DNA from: Bacteroidota bacterium | GTDB taxonomy: Bacteria; Bacteroidota; Bacteroidia; Chitinophagales; Chitinophagaceae | Length of the DNA: 46,615 bases | Direction: 5' to 3' | Assembly (NCBI GenBank): GCA_028876495.1 | Contig: JAGWRO010000012.1 | Location: 1 to 46,615 of the forward strand | In this document: one piece after another, positions 7,782-17,233 of the stretch | Layout: every line of letters starts with the position of its first letter | Numbering within the stretch: position 1 is the first letter of the stretch | Notes under the pieces: model-generated | Told to the model about the DNA's origin: nothing | Seen by the model: the letters and a program-made list of their open reading frames with translations, nothing else | The model's database searches: none | Made by a program: the position numbers and the translations under genes

Positions 7782-9098
7782 ATGCTAAATAAAAAAAAAA
7801 TTATGCAATCAAACATGTGGATCAGTAAATCAGTAATTGCAGTGATTCTTGGCGGAGGGGCAGGAACACGTTTATACCCTTTAACACGCAGCAGAAGTAA
7901 GCCCGCAGTCCCGATTGCGGGTAAATACCGTTTAGTAGATATACCGATTTCCAATTGCATCAATTCGAATATCAACAGGATATTTGTACTTACACAATAT
8001 AATTCGGCCTCTTTAAATAAGCATATAAAAAACACTTACCAGTTTAGTAATTTCAGCAGCGGCTTCGTTGATATTTTAGCTGCCGAGCAAACGCCCGAAA
8101 GTTCTGAATGGTTCCAGGGAACTGCTGATGCGGTAAGGCAATGCTTAAAGTATTTGATGATAAAGGAGTGTGATCATGTGTTGATTTTATCAGGTGATCA
8201 ACTTTACCAGATGGATTTTGGAAACATGTTCCGAACCCATGTAAAAGAAGGTGCTGATATCACTATTGCCACTATTCCTGTTACGCAAAAAGAAGCTACA
8301 GAGTTTGGTATCTTAAAGTCGAATGAAGAAAATAAGATCACTTCCTTTATTGAAAAACCTGCGGTAGATCTTTTACCTGACTGGATTAGCGAAACAAGCG
8401 AAGAGATGCAAAACCAGGGAAAAAATTATCTCGCTTCAATGGGTATTTATCTTTTCAAAAAAGAAGTGCTGATCGATCTGCTTGAAAACAAGAAAAAAAA
8501 TGCCACAGATTTTGGTAAAGAAATCATCCCGTTTGCTATTCAGGATCATAATGTTTGCAGTTACCAATATAGCGGCTACTGGACAGACATTGGAAATATT
8601 GGTTCCTTCTTCGAAGCAAACCTGGCCTTAACAGACGAACTTCCACCTTTCAACCTTTTTCACAACGATCAAAAGGTATATACTCGTCCAAGAATGTTGC
8701 CTCCTGCAAAATTCAGTGGCACCACATTACTAAATACTATCGCCGCTGATGGATGCATTATTCACGCAGAGCGACTTGAACATTGTGTTGTGGGAATCAG
8801 AACGAGAATCGGTTATGGAACAAAAATTTACCGGTGTTATTTAATGGGAAGCGATTATTATGAAACGATTGAAGATATGGGATATGATGACGATAAGGGA
8901 GTTCCTAAGTTGGGCGTTGGCGACAATTGTTATATCAATAACGCGATCATTGATAAAAATGCACGCATCGGAAACAACGTAAGAATCAATGGAGGTGAGC
9001 ATCTCAAAAATACAGACCATGAATTATACACGGTGAAAGACGGTATTGTGGTCATCAAAAAAGACGCGATTGTTCCTGATGGGTTTGTGATTGAATAA
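7782..9098 (+). CDS. glgC: glucose-1-phosphate adenylyltransferase (ADP-glucose pyrophosphorylase)
   Basis: This enzyme makes ADP-glucose from glucose-1-phosphate and ATP, the committed step of glycogen synthesis. At 438 residues it is close to E. coli GlgC (431). The nucleotidyltransferase motif GGGAGTRLYPLTRSRSKP is near residues 20-40, followed by GKYRLVDIPISNCINS, ILSGDQLYQMDF (catalytic metal Asp region), FIEKP and WTDIGNIGSFFEANLAL. The C-terminal left-handed beta-helix region is seen as repeated hexads around IGYGTKIY, LGVGDNCYINNAIID and IGNNVRINGG. Three in-frame Met codons (7782, 7803, 7815) precede the first motif, so the start is uncertain by about 11 codons. Usual allosteric control by sugar phosphates is a family property, not seen here. 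Confidence 0.93.
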   Translation: MLNKKKIMQSNMWISKSVIAVILGGGAGTRLYPLTRSRSKPAVPIAGKYRLVDIPISNCINSNINRIFVLTQYNSASLNKHIKNTYQFSNFSSGFVDILAAEQTPESSEWFQGTADAVRQCLKYLMIKECDHVLILSGDQLYQMDFGNMFRTHVKEGADITIATIPVTQKEATEFGILKSNEENKITSFIEKPAVDLLPDWISETSEEMQNQGKNYLASMGIYLFKKEVLIDLLENKKKNATDFGKEIIPFAIQDHNVCSYQYSGYWTDIGNIGSFFEANLALTDELPPFNLFHNDQKVYTRPRMLPPAKFSGTTLLNTIAADGCIIHAERLEHCVVGIRTRIGYGTKIYRCYLMGSDYYETIEDMGYDDDKGVPKLGVGDNCYINNAIIDKNARIGNNVRINGGEHLKNTDHELYTVKDGIVVIKKDAIVPDGFVIE

Positions 9099-9190
9099 TT
9101 TTTTCTTCATAAAATCATTCTGATTCATAATTAATTGTATTTTTATGAAAGTGTAATTTCTACACATTTAATTTTACAAAACGTATTGCT

Positions 9191-10549
9191 ATGTCATCTC
9201 ATCCGGTTCCAAAACAACATTTGACCTTCAGGCAAATTCTAAATATGAGCTTTGGCTTTTTTGGAATTCAGTTTGGCTTTGCCTTACAAAATGCTAACGT
9301 CTCACGCATTTTTCAAACCCTTGGCGCCGATATTGATAAAATAGGATTTCTTTGGGTGGCCGCTCCACTCACAGGTTTGTTGGTTCAACCGATCATCGGT
9401 TATTTAAGCGATAGGACCTGGCACAAACGATGGGGGCGCAGAAGGCCTTTCTTTTTTATAGGGGCGGTGCTTGCATCTATTGCACTTTTTTTAATGCCTC
9501 AATCTACCATGCTTTGGATGGCAGCCGTTTTGCTCTGGATTTTGGATGCATCTATCAATATCTCAATGGAACCTTTCAGGGCTTTTGTGGGCGATAAACT
9601 AACGTCTGCTCAACGAACGACCGGTTTTGCAACACAAACTTTTTTTATTGGTCTTGGCGCTGTTATCGCTTCTTTGCTCCCTTATATTTTCACTAATGTT
9701 TTTCATATCAGCAACACTGCTCCTGCAGGACAGATAGGAGATTCAGTAAAATATTCATTTTACATTGGTGCGGTAGTCTTCTTCTTTTCTGTGCTATGGA
9801 CAGTCATTACTTCTGATGAAGCGCCACCTGAAAACATGGACGAATGGAAAAAAGAAAAAATGGAATCAAAAGGAATTGGAAATGCTATTTCCGAAATAAC
9901 GAAAGGTATTTTTTCCATGCCTAAAACGATGGCGCAATTGGCCGTTGTACAATTTTTTACATGGGTTGGCTTTTATTGCATGTGGCTTTATACCACCGCC
10001 TCAGTAGCCCAGAATGCTTATGGAACAATAGATACAACATCAAAAGCCTTCCAGGATGCAGGCGATTGGGTGGGAGTGATGTTTATGGTTTACAGCGCCG
10101 TATCTGCCATTACTGCTTTTCTATTGCCCATGCTTGCCAACAGGATTGGTAGAAAATATACTCACATGGTATGCCTTATTATTGGAGGTTTTGGATTGAT
10201 ATCAATCATCTTTATAAAATCTCCCATGATGCTTTTGGTGCCTATGATCGCTGTAGGACTCGGTTGGGCGTCTACATTAACATTGCCGTATTCAATTCTT
10301 GCCGGGGCTTTACCGCGCGCGAAAATGGGTTTTTATATGGGCGTATTTAATTTCTTTATTGTAATTCCTCAGTTGGTCGCCTCATTTGTAATGGGATTTG
10401 TTATTAAAGATATTTTTCACGAACAGGCAATTTACGCTTTGGTAATAGGGGGAATTTCTATGGTAATAGGAGGCATTTTTAATTTTATAGTGGCAGATAA
10501 AGATGAAAAAATTCCTGATGTTATAGAAATGAAACTCATACCTGAATAA
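9191..10549 (+). CDS. SLC45-like MFS transporter, probable maltose/disaccharide carrier
   Basis: A 452-residue, 12-helix inner-membrane protein. The opening MSFGFFGIQFGFALQNANVS, the loop motif LSDRTWHKRWGRRRPF after helix 2 and the later IGRKYTHM loop are typical of the GPH/SLC45 group, which includes plant sucrose and bacterial maltose/maltodextrin carriers. The RxGRRRP loop is the best diagnostic. It lies 92 bp after glgC and only 10 bp before a secreted GH13 enzyme, so it most likely imports maltose or short maltodextrins released outside the cytoplasm. Its substrate is inferred from context. An alternative would be another disaccharide such as sucrose or trehalose. Confidence 0.82.
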   Translation: MSSHPVPKQHLTFRQILNMSFGFFGIQFGFALQNANVSRIFQTLGADIDKIGFLWVAAPLTGLLVQPIIGYLSDRTWHKRWGRRRPFFFIGAVLASIALFLMPQSTMLWMAAVLLWILDASINISMEPFRAFVGDKLTSAQRTTGFATQTFFIGLGAVIASLLPYIFTNVFHISNTAPAGQIGDSVKYSFYIGAVVFFFSVLWTVITSDEAPPENMDEWKKEKMESKGIGNAISEITKGIFSMPKTMAQLAVVQFFTWVGFYCMWLYTTASVAQNAYGTIDTTSKAFQDAGDWVGVMFMVYSAVSAITAFLLPMLANRIGRKYTHMVCLIIGGFGLISIIFIKSPMMLLVPMIAVGLGWASTLTLPYSILAGALPRAKMGFYMGVFNFFIVIPQLVASFVMGFVIKDIFHEQAIYALVIGGISMVIGGIFNFIVADKDEKIPDVIEMKLIPE

Positions 10550-10559
10550 TAATTTATCC

Positions 10560-12416
10560 ATGAAAAAAACGGAACTCTTTTTACTGTTTACCTTTTACTT
10601 TTTTGTAAATGTTTTTGCGCAAAAAAATTCTTACAATTGTTATCCTACAAACTGGTGGACGGGTATGAAATGGAATCATGTACAAATTATGATTCATGGA
10701 AATGACATTGGTAACGCTAATGCCTACACGATAAATTATCCGGGCGTAAAATTGGAGAAGGCGGAAAAAGTAGAAAATAAAAATTATGTGTTTCTTGATA
10801 TTTTTATTTCTTCTTCTACAAAACCTGGTATTTTAAAAATTAATGTAAAGAAAAAGGGATCTACTTTTATTATCAATTTCCCTATAAAAAAACGCCGTAC
10901 AGGAAACGGAACTGCTTTTGCTCAAGGTGTTACTTCAAAAGATCTTATTTATCTTATTATGCCCGACAGGTTTAGTAACGGTGATACAACAAACGATCGC
11001 ATTCCGGGAATGAGAGACCAGAGTCTTGACCGGGATACGGTTTATGCCCGCCACGGTGGCGATTTAAAAGGAATAGAAAATCATTTGGATTACCTGAAAT
11101 CACTTGGCGTAACTACGCTTTGGCTCAATCCTGTAATTGAAAATGACATGCCTGATCGTACTGAACATGGGTATGCTTTTACCGATCATTATAAAATTGA
11201 CCCGCGAATTGGAGGCGAAAAAGCCTACCAGGAATTGATTGACGCGGTTCATTCCAAACACATGAAGATGATACAGGATGCGGTGTACAATCATGTAGGA
11301 AGTTATCATTTTACAGTACTTGACCCGCCAATGAAAGATTGGCTGCATCAATGGCCGACTTACACGAATACGAATTATAAAGACCAGGTTTTGTTTGATC
11401 CTTACGCAAGCAAAAAAGAAAAAAAGATAATGAGCGACGGATGGTTTACACGGCAAATGCCTGACCTGAACCAGGAAAATCCTTATGTCGCTAATTTTTT
11501 AATTCAACATGCTTTGTGGACGGTGGAAGAATTTGGAATTGACGGATGGAGGATTGATACTTATATCTATAACAATCTTGATTTCATGAACCGCTGTAAC
11601 AAAGCGTTAATGGATGAATATCCGAAGATCACGATGTTTGGAGAAACATGGGTTCATGGCGTTTTGAACCAAAGTTATTTTGTACAAAACAATTTTAATA
11701 TTCCTTTCAAAAGCAATTTGCAGGCACCTGCAGATTTCCAAACACTTTGGGCCATTACAGATGCCATGACCAAAGATTTTGGCTGGACCGATGGAGTGAA
11801 TGAATTGTACACTACGCTCGCCCAGGATTTTGTTTATAAAGACCCGATGCGCAATGTGATCTTTTTGGACAATCATGATCTCTCAAGATTTTATTCGGTT
11901 GTTGACACAAGCATGTTGAAATATAAAGCCGCCCTGGCGTGGCTTTTAACCTGCAGAGGCATACCAGAATTATATTACGGAGATGAAATAGGAATGCAAG
12001 GCTTTACCTTCCCCAACGATGGCCACGTGCGACTTGATTTTCCCGGCGGCTGGCCGGGCGATCCTGTAAATAAATTTACTGCTGCCGGACGTACCCCCAG
12101 GGAAGATTCCATTTGGAACTATATTGAAAAATTGGCCAACTTCAGAAAAAATTCGGCTGCCATTATAACAGGAAAGATGATGCAGTTTGAACCAAAAGAA
12201 GATGGATTGTATGTGTTTTTCCGGTACGATAGTAAACAAACAATTATGACGATTTTAAATACTTCAAAGAAAAAATCAGAAGTACACATCAACTATTATT
12301 CTGAAAGAACATCGGGTTTTTCAAAAATGAAAAATATAGAAACAGGTGAAGTTTCGCCGTTATCAGATTTCACACTAATGCCAATGCAGAGCGGTGTTTG
12401 GGAATTAGAGAAATAA
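10560..12416 (+). CDS. secreted GH13 neopullulanase/cyclomaltodextrinase-like alpha-amylase
   Basis: This 618-residue protein begins with a signal peptide (MKKTELFLLFTFYFFVNVFA, then Q). Residues about 23-110 match the Cyc-maltodextrinase N-terminal domain (NWWTGMKWNHVQIMIHG), followed by the GH13 barrel. The four GH13 regions are present: DAVYNHVG, GWRIDTY with nucleophile D333, MFGETW with acid/base E362, and FLDNHDL with transition-state D440. A C-terminal beta domain (about 540-618) ends the protein. It should hydrolyse alpha-1,4 (possibly alpha-1,6) glucans or cyclodextrins in the periplasm or outside, like SusA-type neopullulanases. The 10-bp spacing after the SLC45-like transporter indicates co-transcription. 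No SusC/SusD partners are nearby. Confidence 0.88.
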   Translation: MKKTELFLLFTFYFFVNVFAQKNSYNCYPTNWWTGMKWNHVQIMIHGNDIGNANAYTINYPGVKLEKAEKVENKNYVFLDIFISSSTKPGILKINVKKKGSTFIINFPIKKRRTGNGTAFAQGVTSKDLIYLIMPDRFSNGDTTNDRIPGMRDQSLDRDTVYARHGGDLKGIENHLDYLKSLGVTTLWLNPVIENDMPDRTEHGYAFTDHYKIDPRIGGEKAYQELIDAVHSKHMKMIQDAVYNHVGSYHFTVLDPPMKDWLHQWPTYTNTNYKDQVLFDPYASKKEKKIMSDGWFTRQMPDLNQENPYVANFLIQHALWTVEEFGIDGWRIDTYIYNNLDFMNRCNKALMDEYPKITMFGETWVHGVLNQSYFVQNNFNIPFKSNLQAPADFQTLWAITDAMTKDFGWTDGVNELYTTLAQDFVYKDPMRNVIFLDNHDLSRFYSVVDTSMLKYKAALAWLLTCRGIPELYYGDEIGMQGFTFPNDGHVRLDFPGGWPGDPVNKFTAAGRTPREDSIWNYIEKLANFRKNSAAIITGKMMQFEPKEDGLYVFFRYDSKQTIMTILNTSKKKSEVHINYYSERTSGFSKMKNIETGEVSPLSDFTLMPMQSGVWELEK

Positions 12417-12444
12417 AAATCTTCAATATTTGTTTTTTCACTGC

Positions 12445-13443
12445 TCAAACTTTCACCACCATTTTACCTTTATTTTCTCCGGAGAAAAGGCCTAAAAATG
12501 CTTCAGGTAATTTGTCGAATCCTTCAATGATGGTTTCTTTATATTTTAATTTTCCCTCTTTTACCCACTGAGAAAGTTGTTCTATTCCTTCCCTGAAATG
12601 ATCTTTAAAATTTCCCACAATAAAACCCTGCATGAGCACGCTTCTTGTAAGCAACATCGGCTGTAAACGCGGCCCCATCGGCACTTCAGCAGCGTTATAT
12701 AAAGATATTTGACCACATAAAACAATTCTTGCATGGAAATTAATGTTGGCAATCACTGCATCAGAAATGAAGCCACCTACATTGTCAAAATAAATATCCA
12801 CGCCATCAGGGCACGTTTCTTGGATCGCTTTTTTCATATCGGAAGTCGTCTTATAGTTGATTACTTCATCAAAATTAAATTCGTCTTTCAGCATTTTTAT
12901 TTTTTCATCACTTCCCGCAATTCCTATTACACGGCAACCTTTTAATTTCGCAATTTGCCCAACCACAATACCGACTGCGCCTGCTGCGCCTGAAATTACA
13001 ACGGTTTCACCTTCCTTGGGTTTACCAATGTGAATTAATCCGAAATAAGCTGTAAGTCCCGGCATTCCTAAAATGCCAAGGTAATAAGAAGCCGGTGCCA
13101 GGTTGGTATCAATTTTTTGTATTGAATCACCCTTTTGAACGGTTTCAGTTGACCAGGGTAAAAATCCCTGCACCACATCTCCTTTTTGAAAATTACCAGA
13201 TTTCGTTTCCTCAATTTCACCAATAGCTCCACCCATTATCGGTTCATCAATTTCATAAGGAGATGCGTACCATTTTGCATCATTCATTCTGCCACGCATA
13301 TATGGATCTACTGAAAAATATAAAGCTTTCACCAAAACCTCACCCTCCTGTAAACCAGGAAGAGTAACGGTTTCAGTTCTGAATTGATCTTTTGTGGGCA
13401 TCCCTTTTGGCCTGCTTGCCAAAACAATTTGTTGTATATCCAT
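12445..13443 (-). CDS. NADP-dependent MDR oxidoreductase (alkenal/prostaglandin reductase type)
   Basis: A 332-residue, zinc-independent medium-chain dehydrogenase/reductase. The N-terminal GroES-like domain carries LQEGEVLVKALYFSVDPYMR, a signature of the CurA/leukotriene B4 dehydrogenase group. The Rossmann domain has VVISGAAGAVGIVVGQIAKL (about residues 150-169) and the NADP-side GIAGSDEKI. PDGVDIYFDNVGG and the ARIVLCGQIS stretch are further family marks. It probably reduces alpha,beta-unsaturated aldehydes or ketones with NADPH in the cytosol, but the physiological substrate is unknown. It ends 28 bp after the convergent GH13 gene and is not obviously linked in function to its neighbours. 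Confidence 0.87.
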   Translation of the reverse strand: MDIQQIVLASRPKGMPTKDQFRTETVTLPGLQEGEVLVKALYFSVDPYMRGRMNDAKWYASPYEIDEPIMGGAIGEIEETKSGNFQKGDVVQGFLPWSTETVQKGDSIQKIDTNLAPASYYLGILGMPGLTAYFGLIHIGKPKEGETVVISGAAGAVGIVVGQIAKLKGCRVIGIAGSDEKIKMLKDEFNFDEVINYKTTSDMKKAIQETCPDGVDIYFDNVGGFISDAVIANINFHARIVLCGQISLYNAAEVPMGPRLQPMLLTRSVLMQGFIVGNFKDHFREGIEQLSQWVKEGKLKYKETIIEGFDKLPEAFLGLFSGENKGKMVVKV

Positions 13444-13514
13444 TATTTCTTTTTTGCAAGTAGGCTACAAGATACATGCCTGAAATGGAGCGGGGAGAAA
13501 TGGATATTAAAATT

Positions 13515-13545
13515 AAAAATCTTCTTTTTTTGTTGTTTTACTGTA
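13515..13545 (+). repeat. weaker copy of dispersed GTTTACTGTT repeat
   Basis: Reads AAAAATCTTC, a T-rich spacer, then GTTGTTTTACTGT, matching the first two thirds of the copy at 39225. It lies between two minus-strand genes and is antisense to them. Confidence 0.4.
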
Positions 13546-13557
13546 AGGCAATTCTTG

Positions 13558-14286
13558 TTATATCATAATGTGCCACATATTTCTTTGGCCATATTTCCCC
13601 CAATCCGCCATTAATTTTTTCAATTCCTCTTTTAATTTTAGTTCACTGATTTTATTGCCTTTGGACGGAGGTGTAATTTCTTTTTCATCTACCGCATTTG
13701 TCTCAACTTTTGTAGCATACCAGGTGGTGTGAACCCGGTTAATTACCAGTCCCAGTATCATTCCGGGCAAGCCATTAAAACTTTCGGGGCCACCGGGTAC
13801 AGTAATCTCGTCAGTATAAAAAGCGACAACAAAAACCGAATCCATAATGATAGTAGTGGCTCTTCTGCAATTGAATCCTGCGATTTCCCTGAAATCATTT
13901 TTGATCTTCCACTTCGCATTCCTCAAACTGTCTTCAATCAAAAAAGTTTTTTCGAACACATGTTTTTCGGCAGTGTATTTATCATGGGTGAAATCGCTGT
14001 ACACTATATTGTCATTGGCAATCGTATTAAAAAAAGAATTGGCTTTGTTGTTAACCTGTCGCCCAGGTTTATAGATGGCTTTATCGTTGTCAAATGTATA
14101 ATCAAAATAACTGGTCTGGTATTCAGGGATGGATTGTTTTAAATCATCACCGAAACTGCCTTTTAAATCGATCCAAACATTAGTGCGTTTTTCAAATTCA
14201 ATTTTGCCTTTTGAAAGAAAAACGGTTTGGGCAAATAATGATTGAATACTGACGAAAGAAATTATAATAAAAATGATCTTTTTCAT
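13558..14286 (-). CDS. GLPGLI family protein
   Basis: This 242-residue protein has a signal peptide (IIFIIISFVSIQSLFAQ) and the name-giving motif of the GLPGLI family, here FNGLPGMILGLVI (about residues 178-190). FREIAGFNCRRATT and VVAFYTDEI are also typical. The family is restricted mainly to Bacteroidetes, is secreted or periplasmic, and has no established function. It starts 10 bp after the stop of the large outer-membrane barrel gene on the same strand, a common arrangement for GLPGLI genes. This suggests the pair is co-translated and functionally linked at the outer membrane. Confidence 0.87.
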   Translation of the reverse strand: MKKIIFIIISFVSIQSLFAQTVFLSKGKIEFEKRTNVWIDLKGSFGDDLKQSIPEYQTSYFDYTFDNDKAIYKPGRQVNNKANSFFNTIANDNIVYSDFTHDKYTAEKHVFEKTFLIEDSLRNAKWKIKNDFREIAGFNCRRATTIIMDSVFVVAFYTDEITVPGGPESFNGLPGMILGLVINRVHTTWYATKVETNAVDEKEITPPSKGNKISELKLKEELKKLMADWGKYGQRNMWHIMI

Positions 14287-14296
14287 TTTTTAATTT

Positions 14297-17077
14297 TTAG
14301 AAAAATGATTTAGGTGCACCGGCGCCGCCTTTGTTTTTAAAATTCCATGTTAAAGTTATTAACCCGTAGCGCTGGTAGGTGAGGTAATGCTCTTCTACAA
14401 TGGCAAAGGGTTGTATGTTGCGACTGTAACCTTTGTTCTGATTTAAAATGTCATTAACGCTAAAACGTAGTGTGAGGGCTTCGTTTTTAAAAAATTTCTT
14501 TTCAAGATAGGCGTTCCAGACAATCACATTATTGTTTACATCAAAGGAATTTAATTTTTGTCTTAAATTAAAATCAACGTCCGATCCTATCTCTAACATG
14601 CCGGGTAAGGTGTAATTGCCATCGGCTGAATAATTGTAAGTCCAGTAATTTTTACTCGCCACAGAACTGATGCTCGATTTAGATTGGTTATAAGAAGGAC
14701 GTGCTGAAATATTGAATTGATATTTATCTTTTACATAAGTTCTTAAATTAAGGCTCATTGAAATTGTGTTGCCAAGAGTGATATTTTTTTGTCCGTTCAC
14801 GAAATTGGTGTTGCGGGTTAAAGCACCGTTCGGACTCAATCCTACATTGATCTTTGTTTTCGGGATTTTGATATAATATCCTCCGTAAAAATTTATCGAA
14901 TAATTTCCATTTACATTCAGGTACTGGGTGGTTCGTTTTCCTAAAGCGTCAATGCTATAGCTGCTACTAATGGCGTTATTGGTGAAATTGAAATAAGTGC
15001 CAATGTAAATTGATCGTTCTGAAAAAACTTTATAGTTATTAAAGTTAAGGTTGAAAGAATTTTGGAACGACTGCCTAAGATTAGGATTTCCAATCACTAC
15101 ATTCAATGGATCATTATTGTTTTTTAATGGCTGCAATTGATCAATAGATGGCTGTTGGGTACTTCCATTATAATTAAACCTGAAACCGCTATAGGCATTG
15201 AATTTATAGTAAAAATTAGCGCGTGGAAACAGGTTGTAATAACTATATTTCCTTGTTGTATCTTTTACCTGGTCAGTTTGTTGGAATGCTGTGTTGGCTA
15301 TATTTCCACCTATTGAAAAATTATAATTCTTTTCATTAAAGCGATAATTTAATCCTCCACTGTTGGTTTTATAAATGTATTTAAATTCATTGCTCAAAGT
15401 GTCTACCAACAATGAATATTTACCATTTATATCTTTATCATAACTTAATATTTTCTGACTGCTGTTATTGTTATAAAATGAATAATTGATTTCCAAATAA
15501 GATTTTTTTGAAAGCGGTTCTGTGTAGGTGGCCTTTACGCCTGCAACATTTGAAGTATTCCCATTCACTTTATTTTGATCTGTTGAATCTGTTCTGAAAA
15601 CAGAACCGGTTGCATCATAGAAATCCGACCGGTTATGAAGAAAGCCATTACTATTTACCTCTGTATAGGTTTCATCAAAATTCACTGAAATGGTTCTTCC
15701 TTTCTTTTTGAATTTTTTTCGCCAAAGAGCCGACGCACGTACTCCTGTATTATCGCCCTTACTGGAAGTAGATCTGATACTGCTGTTTATCGGTTTATTA
15801 TTTTCATCCAATGCCTGCGATTGATAATCGTTGCTCATTTGAGTGGTACCAGTATATCCGTTTGCCGTTATCTTTATGGAGGAAGAAGAATCGAGTTGTA
15901 TTTCAGACATGCCTGACAGAGACTGCCGTAATTTATCTGAATACGAATTAGCGGCTTCACGATTGTAATACACCGAATCCTGCAAAATATTTTGCGTGTA
16001 AGTATTGCCGGCACTGTGCACATTTAGTTTGTTAAACAGGTAATTTCCACCGGCATTGTATTTGTCATCATTCCATTTATTGGAAAAATGAACTCCTGCC
16101 TTCATGCTTTCAGGTAAACCTTGTCCATAATAACTTTGCGTACCAAGATCGTCAATACTGTTGTTCGTGATCATAATTCCGCCACCATCCATTAGCTGAA
16201 TATTATCATTGGTGAAGCCATAATTTCTTGAGTCTTGCCAATTCAGTCCTGTGGCATCTGTGCTACTGGCAATAGCAAACGCGGCCAATTGTCGTTTTCC
16301 CTTAAATGCATTTATGAGAGCCGACCCATTATAATATTTATCAAGTGCCCCGGCAGAAAGTTTTCCAAAATATCCGTGCTTGGCGTTGTCCTTTAATTTT
16401 AAATTGATGGTTTTGGTTGTTTGCCCATCATCTATTCCGGTAAATTCAGCCTGGTCACTTTTTTTATCAAACACCTGGACTTTTGACACCGCGTCAGCTC
16501 TTAAATTTCGTGTGGCTACCGTCGGGTCATCACTAAAAAATTCTTCACCATCAACTAATATTTTTTGGACTTGTTGTCCCTGGGCCGTTATTTTTCCATC
16601 TTTATCCACCTGAACACCGGGCAATTCTTTCAGCAGGTCTTCAACAGTGGCATTTGGTTTTACATGAAAACTATCTGCCGTAAACTCAGTAGTATCGCCT
16701 TTGATTCTCACAGCAGATTGCCGGATAATAATCGCTTCCAGGAGTTTTGCTTTTTGTGTGAGATAAATAGTTTTAAAATCAAATGATTCTTTCGGCTGCA
16801 GGCTGAATTGATCAACGTAGTCTCCATATTTAGGATAAGAAATCAATACAATGTATTTTCCCGAATCGAGGTGATCAATATGAAACGCTCCGTTTTTATC
16901 ACTTCTTGAAAATTTTACCAGGGTAGAATCTTGTTGACGCAATACAGCAATTACAGCGTTTGCCTGGTTTTCATTGGTAGAAGAATCCGTTAATCTTCCT
17001 TTGATTTCTGCGGTTTGACAAAACACTTTTAATGGGAATAAGCAGATTACGAGTAATGAAAAAAGAATTTTTTGCAT
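14297..17077 (-). CDS. outer membrane beta-barrel protein, TonB-receptor-like (OMP_b-brl_3)
   Basis: A 926-residue outer-membrane protein. After a signal peptide (residues 1-20, ending VFCQ) comes a carboxypeptidase-regulatory-like beta domain (about 23-105; IKGRLTDSSTNENQANAVI). A plug-like domain follows (about 120-230) with VEDLLKELPGVQVDKDGKI, VQKILVDGEEFF and AVSKVQVFDKKSDQAEFTG. The remaining 690 residues are aromatic-rich beta strands with many short loops. This architecture is the Bacteroidetes OMP_b-brl_3 family, related to TonB-dependent receptors, but I see no clear TonB box. It probably works with the GLPGLI protein encoded immediately downstream. The cargo is unknown. Confidence 0.85.
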   Translation of the reverse strand: MQKILFSLLVICLFPLKVFCQTAEIKGRLTDSSTNENQANAVIAVLRQQDSTLVKFSRSDKNGAFHIDHLDSGKYIVLISYPKYGDYVDQFSLQPKESFDFKTIYLTQKAKLLEAIIIRQSAVRIKGDTTEFTADSFHVKPNATVEDLLKELPGVQVDKDGKITAQGQQVQKILVDGEEFFSDDPTVATRNLRADAVSKVQVFDKKSDQAEFTGIDDGQTTKTINLKLKDNAKHGYFGKLSAGALDKYYNGSALINAFKGKRQLAAFAIASSTDATGLNWQDSRNYGFTNDNIQLMDGGGIMITNNSIDDLGTQSYYGQGLPESMKAGVHFSNKWNDDKYNAGGNYLFNKLNVHSAGNTYTQNILQDSVYYNREAANSYSDKLRQSLSGMSEIQLDSSSSIKITANGYTGTTQMSNDYQSQALDENNKPINSSIRSTSSKGDNTGVRASALWRKKFKKKGRTISVNFDETYTEVNSNGFLHNRSDFYDATGSVFRTDSTDQNKVNGNTSNVAGVKATYTEPLSKKSYLEINYSFYNNNSSQKILSYDKDINGKYSLLVDTLSNEFKYIYKTNSGGLNYRFNEKNYNFSIGGNIANTAFQQTDQVKDTTRKYSYYNLFPRANFYYKFNAYSGFRFNYNGSTQQPSIDQLQPLKNNNDPLNVVIGNPNLRQSFQNSFNLNFNNYKVFSERSIYIGTYFNFTNNAISSSYSIDALGKRTTQYLNVNGNYSINFYGGYYIKIPKTKINVGLSPNGALTRNTNFVNGQKNITLGNTISMSLNLRTYVKDKYQFNISARPSYNQSKSSISSVASKNYWTYNYSADGNYTLPGMLEIGSDVDFNLRQKLNSFDVNNNVIVWNAYLEKKFFKNEALTLRFSVNDILNQNKGYSRNIQPFAIVEEHYLTYQRYGLITLTWNFKNKGGAGAPKSFF

Positions 17078-17233
17078 TAGTTTAGGTATAATATGAATAT
17101 CAAATTTGTTAAAAAAAAATGAGTAAGTATTATAATGTATCTTAAATTTATGTTAACTGTACTTTTTATAATAAGAATCAGAAACCAATAAATTCCATAA
17201 ATAAAGGGCGCACATAAAATTGTAAATTGCATT

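Noticed and set aside
12417-12446. Possible further copy of the GTTTACTGTT repeat after the GH13 gene
   Set aside because: It shares AAATCTTCAAT and a T-rich stretch but has TCACTG instead of TTTACTG. Too weak to count as a member.
17078-17233. Possible promoter or repeat copy upstream of glgB
   Set aside because: It contains only loose matches (GTTAACTGTAC and TAAATTGC), with no clear -7/-33 pair or repeat match.
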